Shown: piece by piece, positions 6,502 to 12,406 of the stretch
Layout: each line of letters opens with the position of its first letter
How positions within the stretch are numbered: position 1 is the first letter of the stretch
Assembly (NCBI GenBank): GCA_019347595.1
Contig: JAHWLA010000054.1
Coordinates: 1-12,755, forward strand
From: Actinomycetota bacterium
GTDB lineage: Bacteria; Actinomycetota; Acidimicrobiia; Acidimicrobiales; JAHWLA01
Reading direction: 5' to 3'
Length of the DNA: 12,755 nucleotides
The notes under the pieces: model-generated
What the model was told of the DNA's origin: nothing
What the model saw: the letters and a program-made list of their open reading frames with translations, nothing else
The model's database searches: none
Made by a program: the position numbers and the translations under genes

Positions 6502-7760
6502 GGTTGCTCGATGGCGTTCCACACCTGGCCGCGGACGGAGGCGGCGCGAGCGCCGACGCCGAGGACGCCGAGGAACCCTTCGGAGTCGGTGTGGTCGAAG
6601 GTGCCTTCGAGATTGAGGCTCATCGAGGCGTTCTCCTCGATGTAGAGCGAATGAGGCACCTCCGAGGCGGAGACGAAGCTCACGCTGCCCTTGTAGAGCT
6701 CGACGACGACCGTCCCCGTCACCAGGGCGGCGACGGACGCAGTCACGTCGTGCGCCAGCCGGGTGGCGAGCTCCTCGCCGCGTGCGTGGTACACCTGCTC
6801 GGCGATGAACGTCGAGCAGAAGTCGAACAGCCTTCTGGCCCGGTGGTCGAGCAGAAGCTGAAGGAGGAAGTCGTAGGCGGTGCCCAGCAACGCCATCCCG
6901 GGCGCCTCGTAGACACCGCGTGACTTGATGTCGGTGATCCGGTTCTCGACGAGGTGCTGATTGATCCCGACGCCGTTTCGCCCGGCCAGTTCGTTGGCGA
7001 CGAGGAATGCGGCCACGGCGTCGGGAAGTGACTCGCCCTGGATGGCGACCGGGCGCCCTTTCTCGAAACGAATCGAGACCTGCTCGGGGCGGTCCGGTGC
7101 GTCGGTGGGCCGCACGCCCATGCCCGGTTCGACAAAGCTCGCAGGCGTGGCGAGGTCTTCCAGCTCGCCTGCCTCGTGGGTCAACCCCAGGAGGTTGGCG
7201 TCCGTGGAGTAGATCGCCCGTGCGGGCGACCGTACGGGCAGGCCGTGGCGAGCGCAGTACTCGAGCATGTCCTCCCGGCCCGCAAAGGCGTCGAGGAACG
7301 CCTGGTCGCGCCACGCTGCGTACACCTCGGTGCCTGGAGCCAGCATGTCGGTGATCAACTGGAAGCGCACCTGGTCGTTGCCCCGCCCCGTGCTGCCGTG
7401 GCTGAGGACGGTGATGCCTCGCTCGGCCAGCAACGGCAGCACGCCGCGCACGGTCACATAGCGCGCCAGCGGCGTGGTGTTCCAGTAGTGCGACTCGTAC
7501 CGGGCCTGCGCCTGGATGGCGGCCAGCCCGATCTCGGCGACCTCCCGCCGCAGCGGGACGATCTCGGCGTCGACCGCTCCGCATGCCAGCATGCGTTCGG
7601 CGATGTCGTCGACGCTCTCCTCGTCGCTCTGGCCGAGGTCGGCGGTGAAGGTGACGACCTCCACGCCTCGTGTGGTCAGCCAGTGGGTGATCGTGCAACT
7701 GTCCAGGCCGCCCGACGCGCAGAAACCGATGCGCTGACCCTGCAGATCTCCGACGTTCAT
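6498..7760 (-). CDS. Argininosuccinate synthase-like ATP-dependent ligase (paralogue in accessory locus)
   Basis: The product is 420 residues and resembles the long E. coli-type ArgG more than the common short type: GQRIGF..SGGLD, YWNTTPLARYVT, AIYSTDANLLGLTHEA and KSRGVYEAPGMALL. ArgG adenylates citrulline and joins it to aspartate. The PP-loop is present as S16-G-G-L-D-S21-C (usual ending D-T-S), and the nucleotide/aspartate segment H121-G-S-T-G-R-G-N128-D129-Q-V-R132-F is intact, as is K279-S-R-G-V-Y284-E285. It is therefore probably an active aspartate ligase, acting on citrulline or a related ureido/carbonyl substrate. No lyase gene lies beside it. The ATG at 7760 follows GGGGGG by four bases; an upstream in-frame ATG near 7922 would add about 54 non-conserved residues and is unlikely. 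It starts the minus-strand operon with the methyltransferase. It could alternatively be the genome's only argG; the window cannot exclude this. Confidence 0.85.
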   Translation of the reverse strand: MNVGDLQGQRIGFCASGGLDSCTITHWLTTRGVEVVTFTADLGQSDEESVDDIAERMLACGAVDAEIVPLRREVAEIGLAAIQAQARYESHYWNTTPLARYVTVRGVLPLLAERGITVLSHGSTGRGNDQVRFQLITDMLAPGTEVYAAWRDQAFLDAFAGREDMLEYCARHGLPVRSPARAIYSTDANLLGLTHEAGELEDLATPASFVEPGMGVRPTDAPDRPEQVSIRFEKGRPVAIQGESLPDAVAAFLVANELAGRNGVGINQHLVENRITDIKSRGVYEAPGMALLGTAYDFLLQLLLDHRARRLFDFCSTFIAEQVYHARGEELATRLAHDVTASVAALVTGTVVVELYKGSVSFVSASEVPHSLYIEENASMSLNLEGTFDHTDSEGFLGVLGVGARAASVRGQVWNAIEQP

Positions 7761-7892
7761 CGTGCCCCCCGTTTCGCCGTGTTCGCTTCCATCGTCTCGC
7801 GAGCCGCGGCCGAGGTCGTCGACCCGTGCGCTCGCGGCGGACGGGACATGCCCGCCCGTCGAGACGTCGCATATCGCCCCCGAACCCGAATG

Positions 7893-7922
7893 ATGGTAAC
7901 AGTCGTGCATTCGGGCAGACAA
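7893..7922 (-). promoter_or_regulatory. Candidate promoter of the ArgG-like/methyltransferase operon
   Basis: Read on the minus strand, TTGTCT (7922-7917) and TACCAT (7898-7893) are separated by 18 bases, and the -10 fits the actinobacterial TANNNT pattern. The predicted start is near 7886, giving a leader of about 125 bases. The -35 abuts the 20-bp dyad. Confidence 0.4.
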
Positions 7923-7923
7923 G

Positions 7924-7943
7924 TGTCACCCAGAGGGGTGACA
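7924..7943. promoter_or_regulatory. Perfect 20-bp palindromic operator candidate
   Basis: TGTCACCC (7924-7931) and GGGTGACA (7936-7943) are exact reverse complements around AGAG. The site lies between the two divergent starts, about 47 bases upstream of the predicted minus-strand start and about 68 upstream of the predicted plus-strand start, so one dimeric regulator could control both transcripts. No regulator gene is in the window, and I cannot assign a protein family to this motif. Confidence 0.6.
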
Positions 7944-7989
7944 GGAATACCGCAAATCGAGGGTCTTTCATTGCTATGCCCACTACCTG

Positions 7990-7995
7990 TACAGT
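7990..7995 (+). promoter_or_regulatory. Candidate -10 element for the LeuRS-like gene
   Basis: TACAGT fits TANNNT and would start transcription near 8002, leaving a leader of about 37 bases. The -35 candidate (TTTCAT, 7966-7971) is poor, so the promoter may need an activator. Confidence 0.3.
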
Positions 7996-8010
7996 CGCCT
8001 CCGAAGGCAA

Positions 8011-8028
8011 TTGGCGCTTCGGTGCCAA
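8011..8028 (+). promoter_or_regulatory. UUCG-tetraloop hairpin directly before the LeuRS-like ribosome-binding site
   Basis: TTGGCGC (8011-8017) pairs with GTGCCAA (8022-8028), with one G-U, around loop TTCG closed by C-G, the very stable cUUCGg class. Its 3' arm supplies the AA that opens the AAGGGGG ribosome-binding sequence (8027-8033). It may stabilise the transcript or control translation. Confidence 0.5.
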
Positions 8029-8038
8029 GGGGGCGGGG

Positions 8039-10189
8039 ATGTCGCTGGGGAGCGGGCAACTCGAACAGCGGTCGTATGCCGGCCATGCGATCGAGGCGAA
8101 GTGGCAAGCACGATGGCGGGACGCGGGCTGTTTCGTGGCAGGTCGCAGGCCGGGGCACCCGCGGCAGTACCACTTCCCTGCGGGCCCGTTCACCAACGGG
8201 CGCCTCCACCTCGGCCACGTCCGCACCTTCGTCTTGGGCGACGTGATGGCTCGGGCGGGACGGCAACGCGGGTACGACGTCCTCTATGCCTTCGAGTGGG
8301 ACGCCTTCGGCTTGCCCACCGAGCTGGCGGCGCAGAAGCAGGGCGTGGCACCGGGGACGCTTGCTCGCGAGGCAGCGACGCGCATGACTGCCGACCTGGA
8401 CCGGCTCGGCATCAGCCTCGCCTGGGACCACGTCTATCTGACCTGCGAACCGCGGTACTACCGGTGGACGCAGTGGTTCTTCCTCAAGCTGTACGAGCAC
8501 GGTTTCCTCTATCGCGGCAAGGCCACCTTGAACTACTGCGCCACGTGCGAGACGACCTTGGCGCACCTCGAGGTAGCGGACGGCGCGTGCTGGCGCTGCC
8601 AGTCGGTGGTCGAGCGCCGGGAGTCGACGCAGTGGTTCGTCCGTCTCGGCGACGCCAGCGCCGAGCTTCTCGACGGGCTTTCGAAGCTCGACGCGTGGAG
8701 CCCCACAGTCATCCGCCTGCTCGCCGGGTTCATCGGCGAGGTCGAGGGGCAGGAGGTCGACCTGACGGTCACCCTGCGGGACGGCAGCGAACGCGTGCTC
8801 ACCGTCTTCGTGCCCGACGCCACGCCGCGCGACGAGGTCGACGCCGTGCTCGTCGCCCCCGGGCACACGGACGTCGCCGACCTCCTCCGGGCGGCGGGTG
8901 GCGACGTAGCGGAGGGGCTGCTCGCCACGGCGACGTTGCGCCGCCGACGCCGAGAGGACGTGGGAGCCGACGTGGTCGACACCGGCCTGCGAGCCCGTCG
9001 CCCCGGATGGCCGATGGCGATTCCCGTACTCGCCTCGTCCATTGTCGACCCTGCCTTCGCCCGAGGCGCCGTGCTGCGACCGGCGATCGAGGGCGCGGGG
9101 ATCGACTGGCGCGCGGCTGGTGGCGAAATCCGCCATGTCGTCGTGCACCGCGTTCAGGACTGGCTCGTCTCGCGGCAGCGGAGCTGGGGCACGCCCATCC
9201 CGGTCCTGTTGTGCCCCCACTGCGGCGATGTGCCGGTCCCGGAGGAGTGGTTGCCGTTCGAGCTCGAGCTCGACGAGGCGGGCAGGCGCGTCGTCAAGCC
9301 GGTCGCCTGTCCTCGGTGCGGCGAGGAAGCCGTGCCCGACGGCGACACCAGCGACTGCTTCTTCGACGTCGCCTGGTCGTTGCTCGGCTGCGCAACGTCG
9401 CTTCCCGAAGACCCGGAGGCGTTCTTCGAACAGGCGAAGGGGTGGCGTGCCGTCGACTGGTTCCACAACGGGCTCGACTCGTTCCTCTACGCCCATCTGC
9501 ACCGCTACATCAGCTTGGTCCTCCGGGAGATCGGCTACGTCGACGACCCCGAGCCGATACGTCGCTTCTACGGGCACGCGATGGTGACGTTGGACGGCCG
9601 GAAGATGAGCAAGCACGAAGGCAACACCGTCGACGCCGCCACGTTGCTCGACGAGCTCGGCGCCGACCTCCTCCGGGTCCAAATCTTGTGGGCGGCGAAC
9701 CCGTCGCACGCCATCGAGTTCCGGCCGGAGCGCGACAAGCGGGCCGAGACGTTCCTGCTCAACGTGCGGTCGCTCGTATTCGACAACCTCGATCTCGTCC
9801 TCGGTAGGCCTGAAGTGCTCGACGGGTCTCCTTTCGCCAAGGAGCTCGAGGAGGCGACGGCCGTGGTCGTCGAGCGCGTAACGCGATTCCTGGACCACTA
9901 CCGGCCGTGTACCTGCCTCCAGGAGCTCGACCGGTTCGTGGGGCGTCTGACGAAGTTCCGGCGGCGGTTGCTCGGGGATGCCATCGAGGACGCCTCCGCC
10001 GTGCACGCCTTCGGCGACGCCTTGCGGGTGCTGGTGCAGTTGGTGGCGCCGTTCGCGCCACACCTCGCAGAAGAGATGTGGGAAGCGCTCGAGCCGGGCG
10101 CCGGACCGCTTGCCCTCGGGCCGTGGCCTGGCGGACACCCGTTGAGAAAAGGCGACACGACCGCGACGATCGAACGTAGAGGGATGTAA
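8039..10189 (+). CDS. Degenerate leucyl-tRNA synthetase paralogue without a recognisable editing site
   Basis: The product is a class I synthetase-like protein of 716 residues; true LeuRS is about 800-870. The ATG at 8039 follows AAGGGGG by five bases. Catalytic signatures are H57-L-G-H60, WDAFGLPTE, a zinc knuckle (C167/C170, C184/C187), RSWGTPIP (from 381), a second cysteine set (C392/C395, C424/C427) and K522-M-S-K525-H526, where KMSKS would be normal. The CP1 editing region spans about 125 residues, not about 185. Where TTRPDT is expected it has FVPDATPR (257-264), and the GTGAV.VPAHD.RD block is FARGAV.RPAIEGAG (340 onward). The leucine-pocket motif YIGGIEHA reads FHNGLDSF (around 475-482). 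The anticodon-binding helices are present to LVAPFAPHLAEEMWEAL, but the C-terminal LeuRS domain is missing. I infer a specialised enzyme that activates a leucine-like or other amino acid for metabolite synthesis, not the housekeeping LeuRS. Resistance to a LeuRS inhibitor is an alternative. Confidence 0.88.
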   Translation: MSLGSGQLEQRSYAGHAIEAKWQARWRDAGCFVAGRRPGHPRQYHFPAGPFTNGRLHLGHVRTFVLGDVMARAGRQRGYDVLYAFEWDAFGLPTELAAQKQGVAPGTLAREAATRMTADLDRLGISLAWDHVYLTCEPRYYRWTQWFFLKLYEHGFLYRGKATLNYCATCETTLAHLEVADGACWRCQSVVERRESTQWFVRLGDASAELLDGLSKLDAWSPTVIRLLAGFIGEVEGQEVDLTVTLRDGSERVLTVFVPDATPRDEVDAVLVAPGHTDVADLLRAAGGDVAEGLLATATLRRRRREDVGADVVDTGLRARRPGWPMAIPVLASSIVDPAFARGAVLRPAIEGAGIDWRAAGGEIRHVVVHRVQDWLVSRQRSWGTPIPVLLCPHCGDVPVPEEWLPFELELDEAGRRVVKPVACPRCGEEAVPDGDTSDCFFDVAWSLLGCATSLPEDPEAFFEQAKGWRAVDWFHNGLDSFLYAHLHRYISLVLREIGYVDDPEPIRRFYGHAMVTLDGRKMSKHEGNTVDAATLLDELGADLLRVQILWAANPSHAIEFRPERDKRAETFLLNVRSLVFDNLDLVLGRPEVLDGSPFAKELEEATAVVVERVTRFLDHYRPCTCLQELDRFVGRLTKFRRRLLGDAIEDASAVHAFGDALRVLVQLVAPFAPHLAEEMWEALEPGAGPLALGPWPGGHPLRKGDTTATIERRGM

Positions 10190-10191
10190 AC

Positions 10192-10219
10192 GGCGCGGCG
10201 TGAGCCGCGTCTTTGTATT
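10192..10219 (+). terminator. Intrinsic terminator-like hairpin after the LeuRS-like gene
   Basis: GGCGCGGC (10192-10199) pairs with GCCGCGTC (10204-10211), with one G-U, around loop GTGA and is followed by TTTGTATT. It starts two bases after the stop codon. Because no strong promoter is visible before the next gene, it may be a partial terminator that lowers expression of the N-oxygenase gene. Confidence 0.55.
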
Positions 10220-10249
10220 GGGGCGAAGACGATGTTCAGGGGGGCGACC

Positions 10250-10312
10250 ATGGCTCGACGGTATGGGCGTGATGCTGTCGTCCGCGTGTGCGCGCGAGGA
10301 GTGCGGCGATGA
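10250..10312 (+). CDS. Possible 20-residue leader peptide overlapping the N-oxygenase start
   Basis: The ATG at 10250 follows a GGGGGG run by six bases. The 20-codon frame (MARRYGRDAVVRVCARGVRR, strongly basic, one Cys) ends in TGA overlapping the next ATG (ATGA). Only about half of its codons end in G or C, unlike real genes here, so it may be chance or a leader read for coupling. No homologue is known to me. Confidence 0.25.
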   Translation: MARRYGRDAVVRVCARGVRR

Positions 10313-11256
10313 GGACGTACGTGTCCGCGTTCTCGAACTGGCACACGCGCGCCTGGGTGCGGTCGAAGCCGCACCACACGGGCTCTCGGTTCGAGCCGGG
10401 ATACGACTTCTTTCCAGCCGATCTCGCCATGACGATGGGATTGCCCGAGGTGGGCGCCATTCCCGGCGACATTCGGAGCGATCTCCTCGTCTACGAGCTG
10501 TACGGCTACCTGCGGTTCACGACGCTGCTCGAGGTGAACCTGGTGAGCAGCGTGTGCAAGCGCCTCGTCCGTCGTACCGACATCGTCGGCCTCGATCCCC
10601 TCATGCGGCGCGACCTGCTCATGGCCTTCGCCGACGAAGCCGGCCATGCCGAGATGTGCGAGGAGATGATCCTCGCTGTCGAGGAGGAAACCGGGCTACG
10701 GCCGATCGAGCCGGTGTCGCAGCCCGCATTCATCAGGGCGCTGCGGCTGTTGTCCGCCCGCTGCCCGATCCCCGATCGCAGCCTCGTTCCGTTGCTCGCC
10801 GCTGTCGTTTCCGAGACGTTGTTGTCGCCGGTGATCGTGAATCTCCCCACGGACGAGGCTGTTCATCCGGAGGTTCGCGCCCTGGTACGGGATCACGCCG
10901 CCGACGAGGTACGGCATTCGGCTCTGTTCCGAGTCGTCTTCCGTCATCTCTGGCACTCGTGGCCGAGCTACGTCCGGCGCGTCGTGCTCGAATTGCTGCC
11001 CGACGTCATCGACGCGTTGCTGACCCCGGACAAGGCGTGGTTGCGCGAGGTCTTGGCCCGCTACCCCGATGTGTTCGACGATCCCGACGAGCTGGCGCAC
11101 GCGTTGTCCGGAGCACACATGACGGCGCTGCTCGAGCGTCCCACGCTGGCGCCCGTAATGGGGCTGCTCGACGAGCTGGACGCGCTGGACACCGCCGAGG
11201 CGACAGAGATCTTCCTCGTCCGCGGGTTGTCGCCGGTGCGCATGGCTCGGCGCTGA
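10309..11256 (+). CDS. AurF-family diiron N-oxygenase (ferritin-like)
   Basis: The product is 315 residues from ATG 10309, which has GAGGAG seven bases upstream. It is a four-helix-bundle non-haem diiron protein of the AurF/CmlI type, whose members oxidise aryl or alkyl amines to hydroxylamine, nitroso or nitro groups. A complete ligand set can be read: E75 (TTLLEVN), E110 and H113 (DEAGH), E169 (VVSETLLSP), H196, E200 and H203 (DHAADEVRHS). As I recall AurF (E101, E136, H139, E196, H223, E227, H230), the spacing agrees within one residue, including the extra histidine typical of N-oxygenases. No signal peptide or membrane segment is evident, so it is cytoplasmic. The gene follows the LeuRS-like gene after a terminator-like hairpin, in the same direction. 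Substrate is unknown; the neighbours suggest an amino-acid-derived amine. Confidence 0.85.
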   Translation: MRTYVSAFSNWHTRAWVRSKPHHTGSRFEPGYDFFPADLAMTMGLPEVGAIPGDIRSDLLVYELYGYLRFTTLLEVNLVSSVCKRLVRRTDIVGLDPLMRRDLLMAFADEAGHAEMCEEMILAVEEETGLRPIEPVSQPAFIRALRLLSARCPIPDRSLVPLLAAVVSETLLSPVIVNLPTDEAVHPEVRALVRDHAADEVRHSALFRVVFRHLWHSWPSYVRRVVLELLPDVIDALLTPDKAWLREVLARYPDVFDDPDELAHALSGAHMTALLERPTLAPVMGLLDELDALDTAEATEIFLVRGLSPVRMARR

Positions 11257-11273
11257 TTGCATCAGTATTCATT
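11256..11273. promoter_or_regulatory. ARG-box-like operator (ArgR site) at argC
   Basis: The 18-base site contains TGCAT-CAGT-ATTCA and matches the ARG-box consensus WNTGAATWWWWATTCANW at 13 of 16 defined positions; the right half is perfect. It covers the -35 and part of the spacer of the argC promoter, the usual arrangement for arginine-dependent repression by ArgR. Confidence 0.6.
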
Positions 11274-11285
11274 TGTCGGTATAGT
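11257..11285 (+). promoter_or_regulatory. argC promoter producing a leaderless mRNA
   Basis: TTGCAT (11257-11262) and TATAGT (11280-11285) are spaced by 17 bases. The expected transcription start, seven bases after the -10, is 11292, the A of the argC ATG. No ribosome-binding sequence precedes that ATG, which fits a leaderless transcript. Confidence 0.7.
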
Positions 11286-11291
11286 CGGCGC

Positions 11292-12311
11292 ATGACGGTC
11301 AACGTGGGCGTGCTCGGGGCGTCGGGGTACACCGGCGCGGAATTGCTGCGCCTGTGTGCGCAGCACCCCGACTTCACGCTGCGACTGGCGACTGCCGACA
11401 GCCACGTCGGGACGCGAGCGGCCGACCTCTATCCCAGCCTGGCCGTCGCCTACCCCGACCTCGTGTTCGTCGAGCCCGACCCGGCGGCCGCCGACGACCT
11501 CGATCTTGTCTTTCTCGCGCTGCCGCACGGCGCCTCGCAGCATCTCGTGCCCGATCTGCGCAAGCGCGTCGGCCACATCGTCGACCTGGCCGCCGACTTC
11601 CGCCTGAAGGACGCTGCGCTGTACCCGGCCTGGTACGGCGAGGAGCACACGGCGCCGGAGGTGCTGGCGGAATTCGCGTTCGGTATCCCGGAGCTGTTCC
11701 GTGCTGATCTCCGAGGTGCGCCGCTCGTTGCCGCCGCCGGGTGCTACGTCACCGCCGCCTCCCTCGCCCTCGCGCCGTTGGTGCGAGCCGGCGTCATCGA
11801 GCCGACCGGCGTGATCGTCGACGCGGCCAGCGGGGTGTCGGGCGCCGGTCGGACGCTGAAACACAACACGCACTTCGGCACGGCGAACGAGGATTTCACC
11901 GCCTACGGCCTGCTCAACCACCGCCACACCCCGGAGATCGAACAGGCCACCGGCGCCCAGGTGCTCTTCACCCCGCACCTGGCGCCCATGACCCGGGGCA
12001 TCCTGGCCACCTGCTACGCCCGCCCCGTCGCCGGCACGGGCGCGCCCGACCCGCTCGCCGTTCTGCGCGACTTCTACGCCGACGAGCCGTTCGTCGTGGT
12101 GTCCGACGCCTCGCCGTCGACCAAGGCGACCTACGGCTCCAACGCCGCCCACCTCACCGCTCGCTACGACGAGCGCACGGGCTGGGTCGTCGTCATCGCC
12201 GCCCTCGACAACCTGGTCAAGGGGGCGTCGGGCCAGGCCGTGCAGTGCGCCAACCTCGCCCTCGGCCTCCCCGAGACCGCGGGCCTCCCCGTCGTGGGGG
12301 TCTACCCGTGA
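11292..12311 (+). CDS. argC: N-acetyl-gamma-glutamyl-phosphate reductase
   Basis: ArgC performs the NADPH-dependent reduction of N-acetylglutamyl phosphate to the semialdehyde, the third step of arginine synthesis. The product is 339 residues, the usual type 1 length. The Rossmann nucleotide-binding loop is GVLGASGYTGAELLRL (residues 6-21), the catalytic cysteine is C151 in AAGCYVTA, and the catalytic histidine is probably H229 in FTPHLAPMTRGIL. The acyl-substrate segment SGVSGAGRTLKHNTHF and the C-terminal DNLVKGASGQAVQ are intact. ATG 11292 is chosen because the family N-terminus MTVNVGVLGASG begins there and it coincides with the predicted transcription start. Regulation is probably by ArgR through the box at 11256-11273. 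An insert with a palindrome separates it from argJ. Confidence 0.97.
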   Translation: MTVNVGVLGASGYTGAELLRLCAQHPDFTLRLATADSHVGTRAADLYPSLAVAYPDLVFVEPDPAAADDLDLVFLALPHGASQHLVPDLRKRVGHIVDLAADFRLKDAALYPAWYGEEHTAPEVLAEFAFGIPELFRADLRGAPLVAAAGCYVTAASLALAPLVRAGVIEPTGVIVDAASGVSGAGRTLKHNTHFGTANEDFTAYGLLNHRHTPEIEQATGAQVLFTPHLAPMTRGILATCYARPVAGTGAPDPLAVLRDFYADEPFVVVSDASPSTKATYGSNAAHLTARYDERTGWVVVIAALDNLVKGASGQAVQCANLALGLPETAGLPVVGVYP

Positions 12312-12406
12312 GCGTCGGTACCCGTGCCCCTCGTTCTCGTTGCGGAAATGCGCACGGGGACGCGCACTTCCGCAACGAGAACGGCGGCGATGGAGCGGGC
12401 CGATGA
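12308..12406 (+). CDS. Possible 32-residue relay peptide between argC and argJ
   Basis: The GTG overlaps the argC stop (GTGA) and the TGA overlaps the argJ start (ATGA). The peptide begins VSVGTRAPRSRCGNAHG and ends NGGDGAGR, and most of it is the translation of the palindrome. It repeats the design of the pheS/pheT mini-ORF. The reading frame may only keep ribosomes moving through the insert into argJ. I recognise no domain. Confidence 0.3.
   Translation: MSVGTRAPRSRCGNAHGDAHFRNENGGDGAGR

Larger units (their letters stand above)
7761..8038. other. Divergent intergenic regulatory region (278 bases)
   Basis: This gap separates the ArgG-like and LeuRS-like starts. It holds a candidate minus-strand promoter, a perfect 20-bp dyad, a weaker plus-strand -10 element and a UUCG hairpin next to the LeuRS-like ribosome-binding site. 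The A+T content rises around 7890-8000 compared with the coding DNA. I see no gene or RNA gene in it. Confidence 0.8.

Noticed and set aside
5137..6645. Plus-strand open frame across the pheT end and the methyltransferase
   Set aside because: Shadow of pheT and of the minus-strand methyltransferase; low-complexity translation.
7761..7922. N-terminal extension of the ArgG-like gene to an upstream in-frame ATG
   Set aside because: The added residues match nothing in ArgG, would swallow the candidate promoter leader, and the ATG at 7760 has its own G-rich ribosome-binding site.
7976..8038. Upstream ATG at 7976 as start of the LeuRS-like gene
   Set aside because: It has no ribosome-binding sequence, lies upstream of the candidate -10 and adds non-conserved residues; ATG 8039 has AAGGGGG at a good distance.
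7886..8038. T-box riboswitch before the LeuRS-like gene
   Set aside because: The predicted leader is too short, and I find no specifier loop or T-box sequence.
10200..11291. Extension of the argC frame upstream through the N-oxygenase gene
   Set aside because: The upstream part is an out-of-frame shadow; the ArgC family N-terminus starts at 11292 and coincides with the promoter-defined start.
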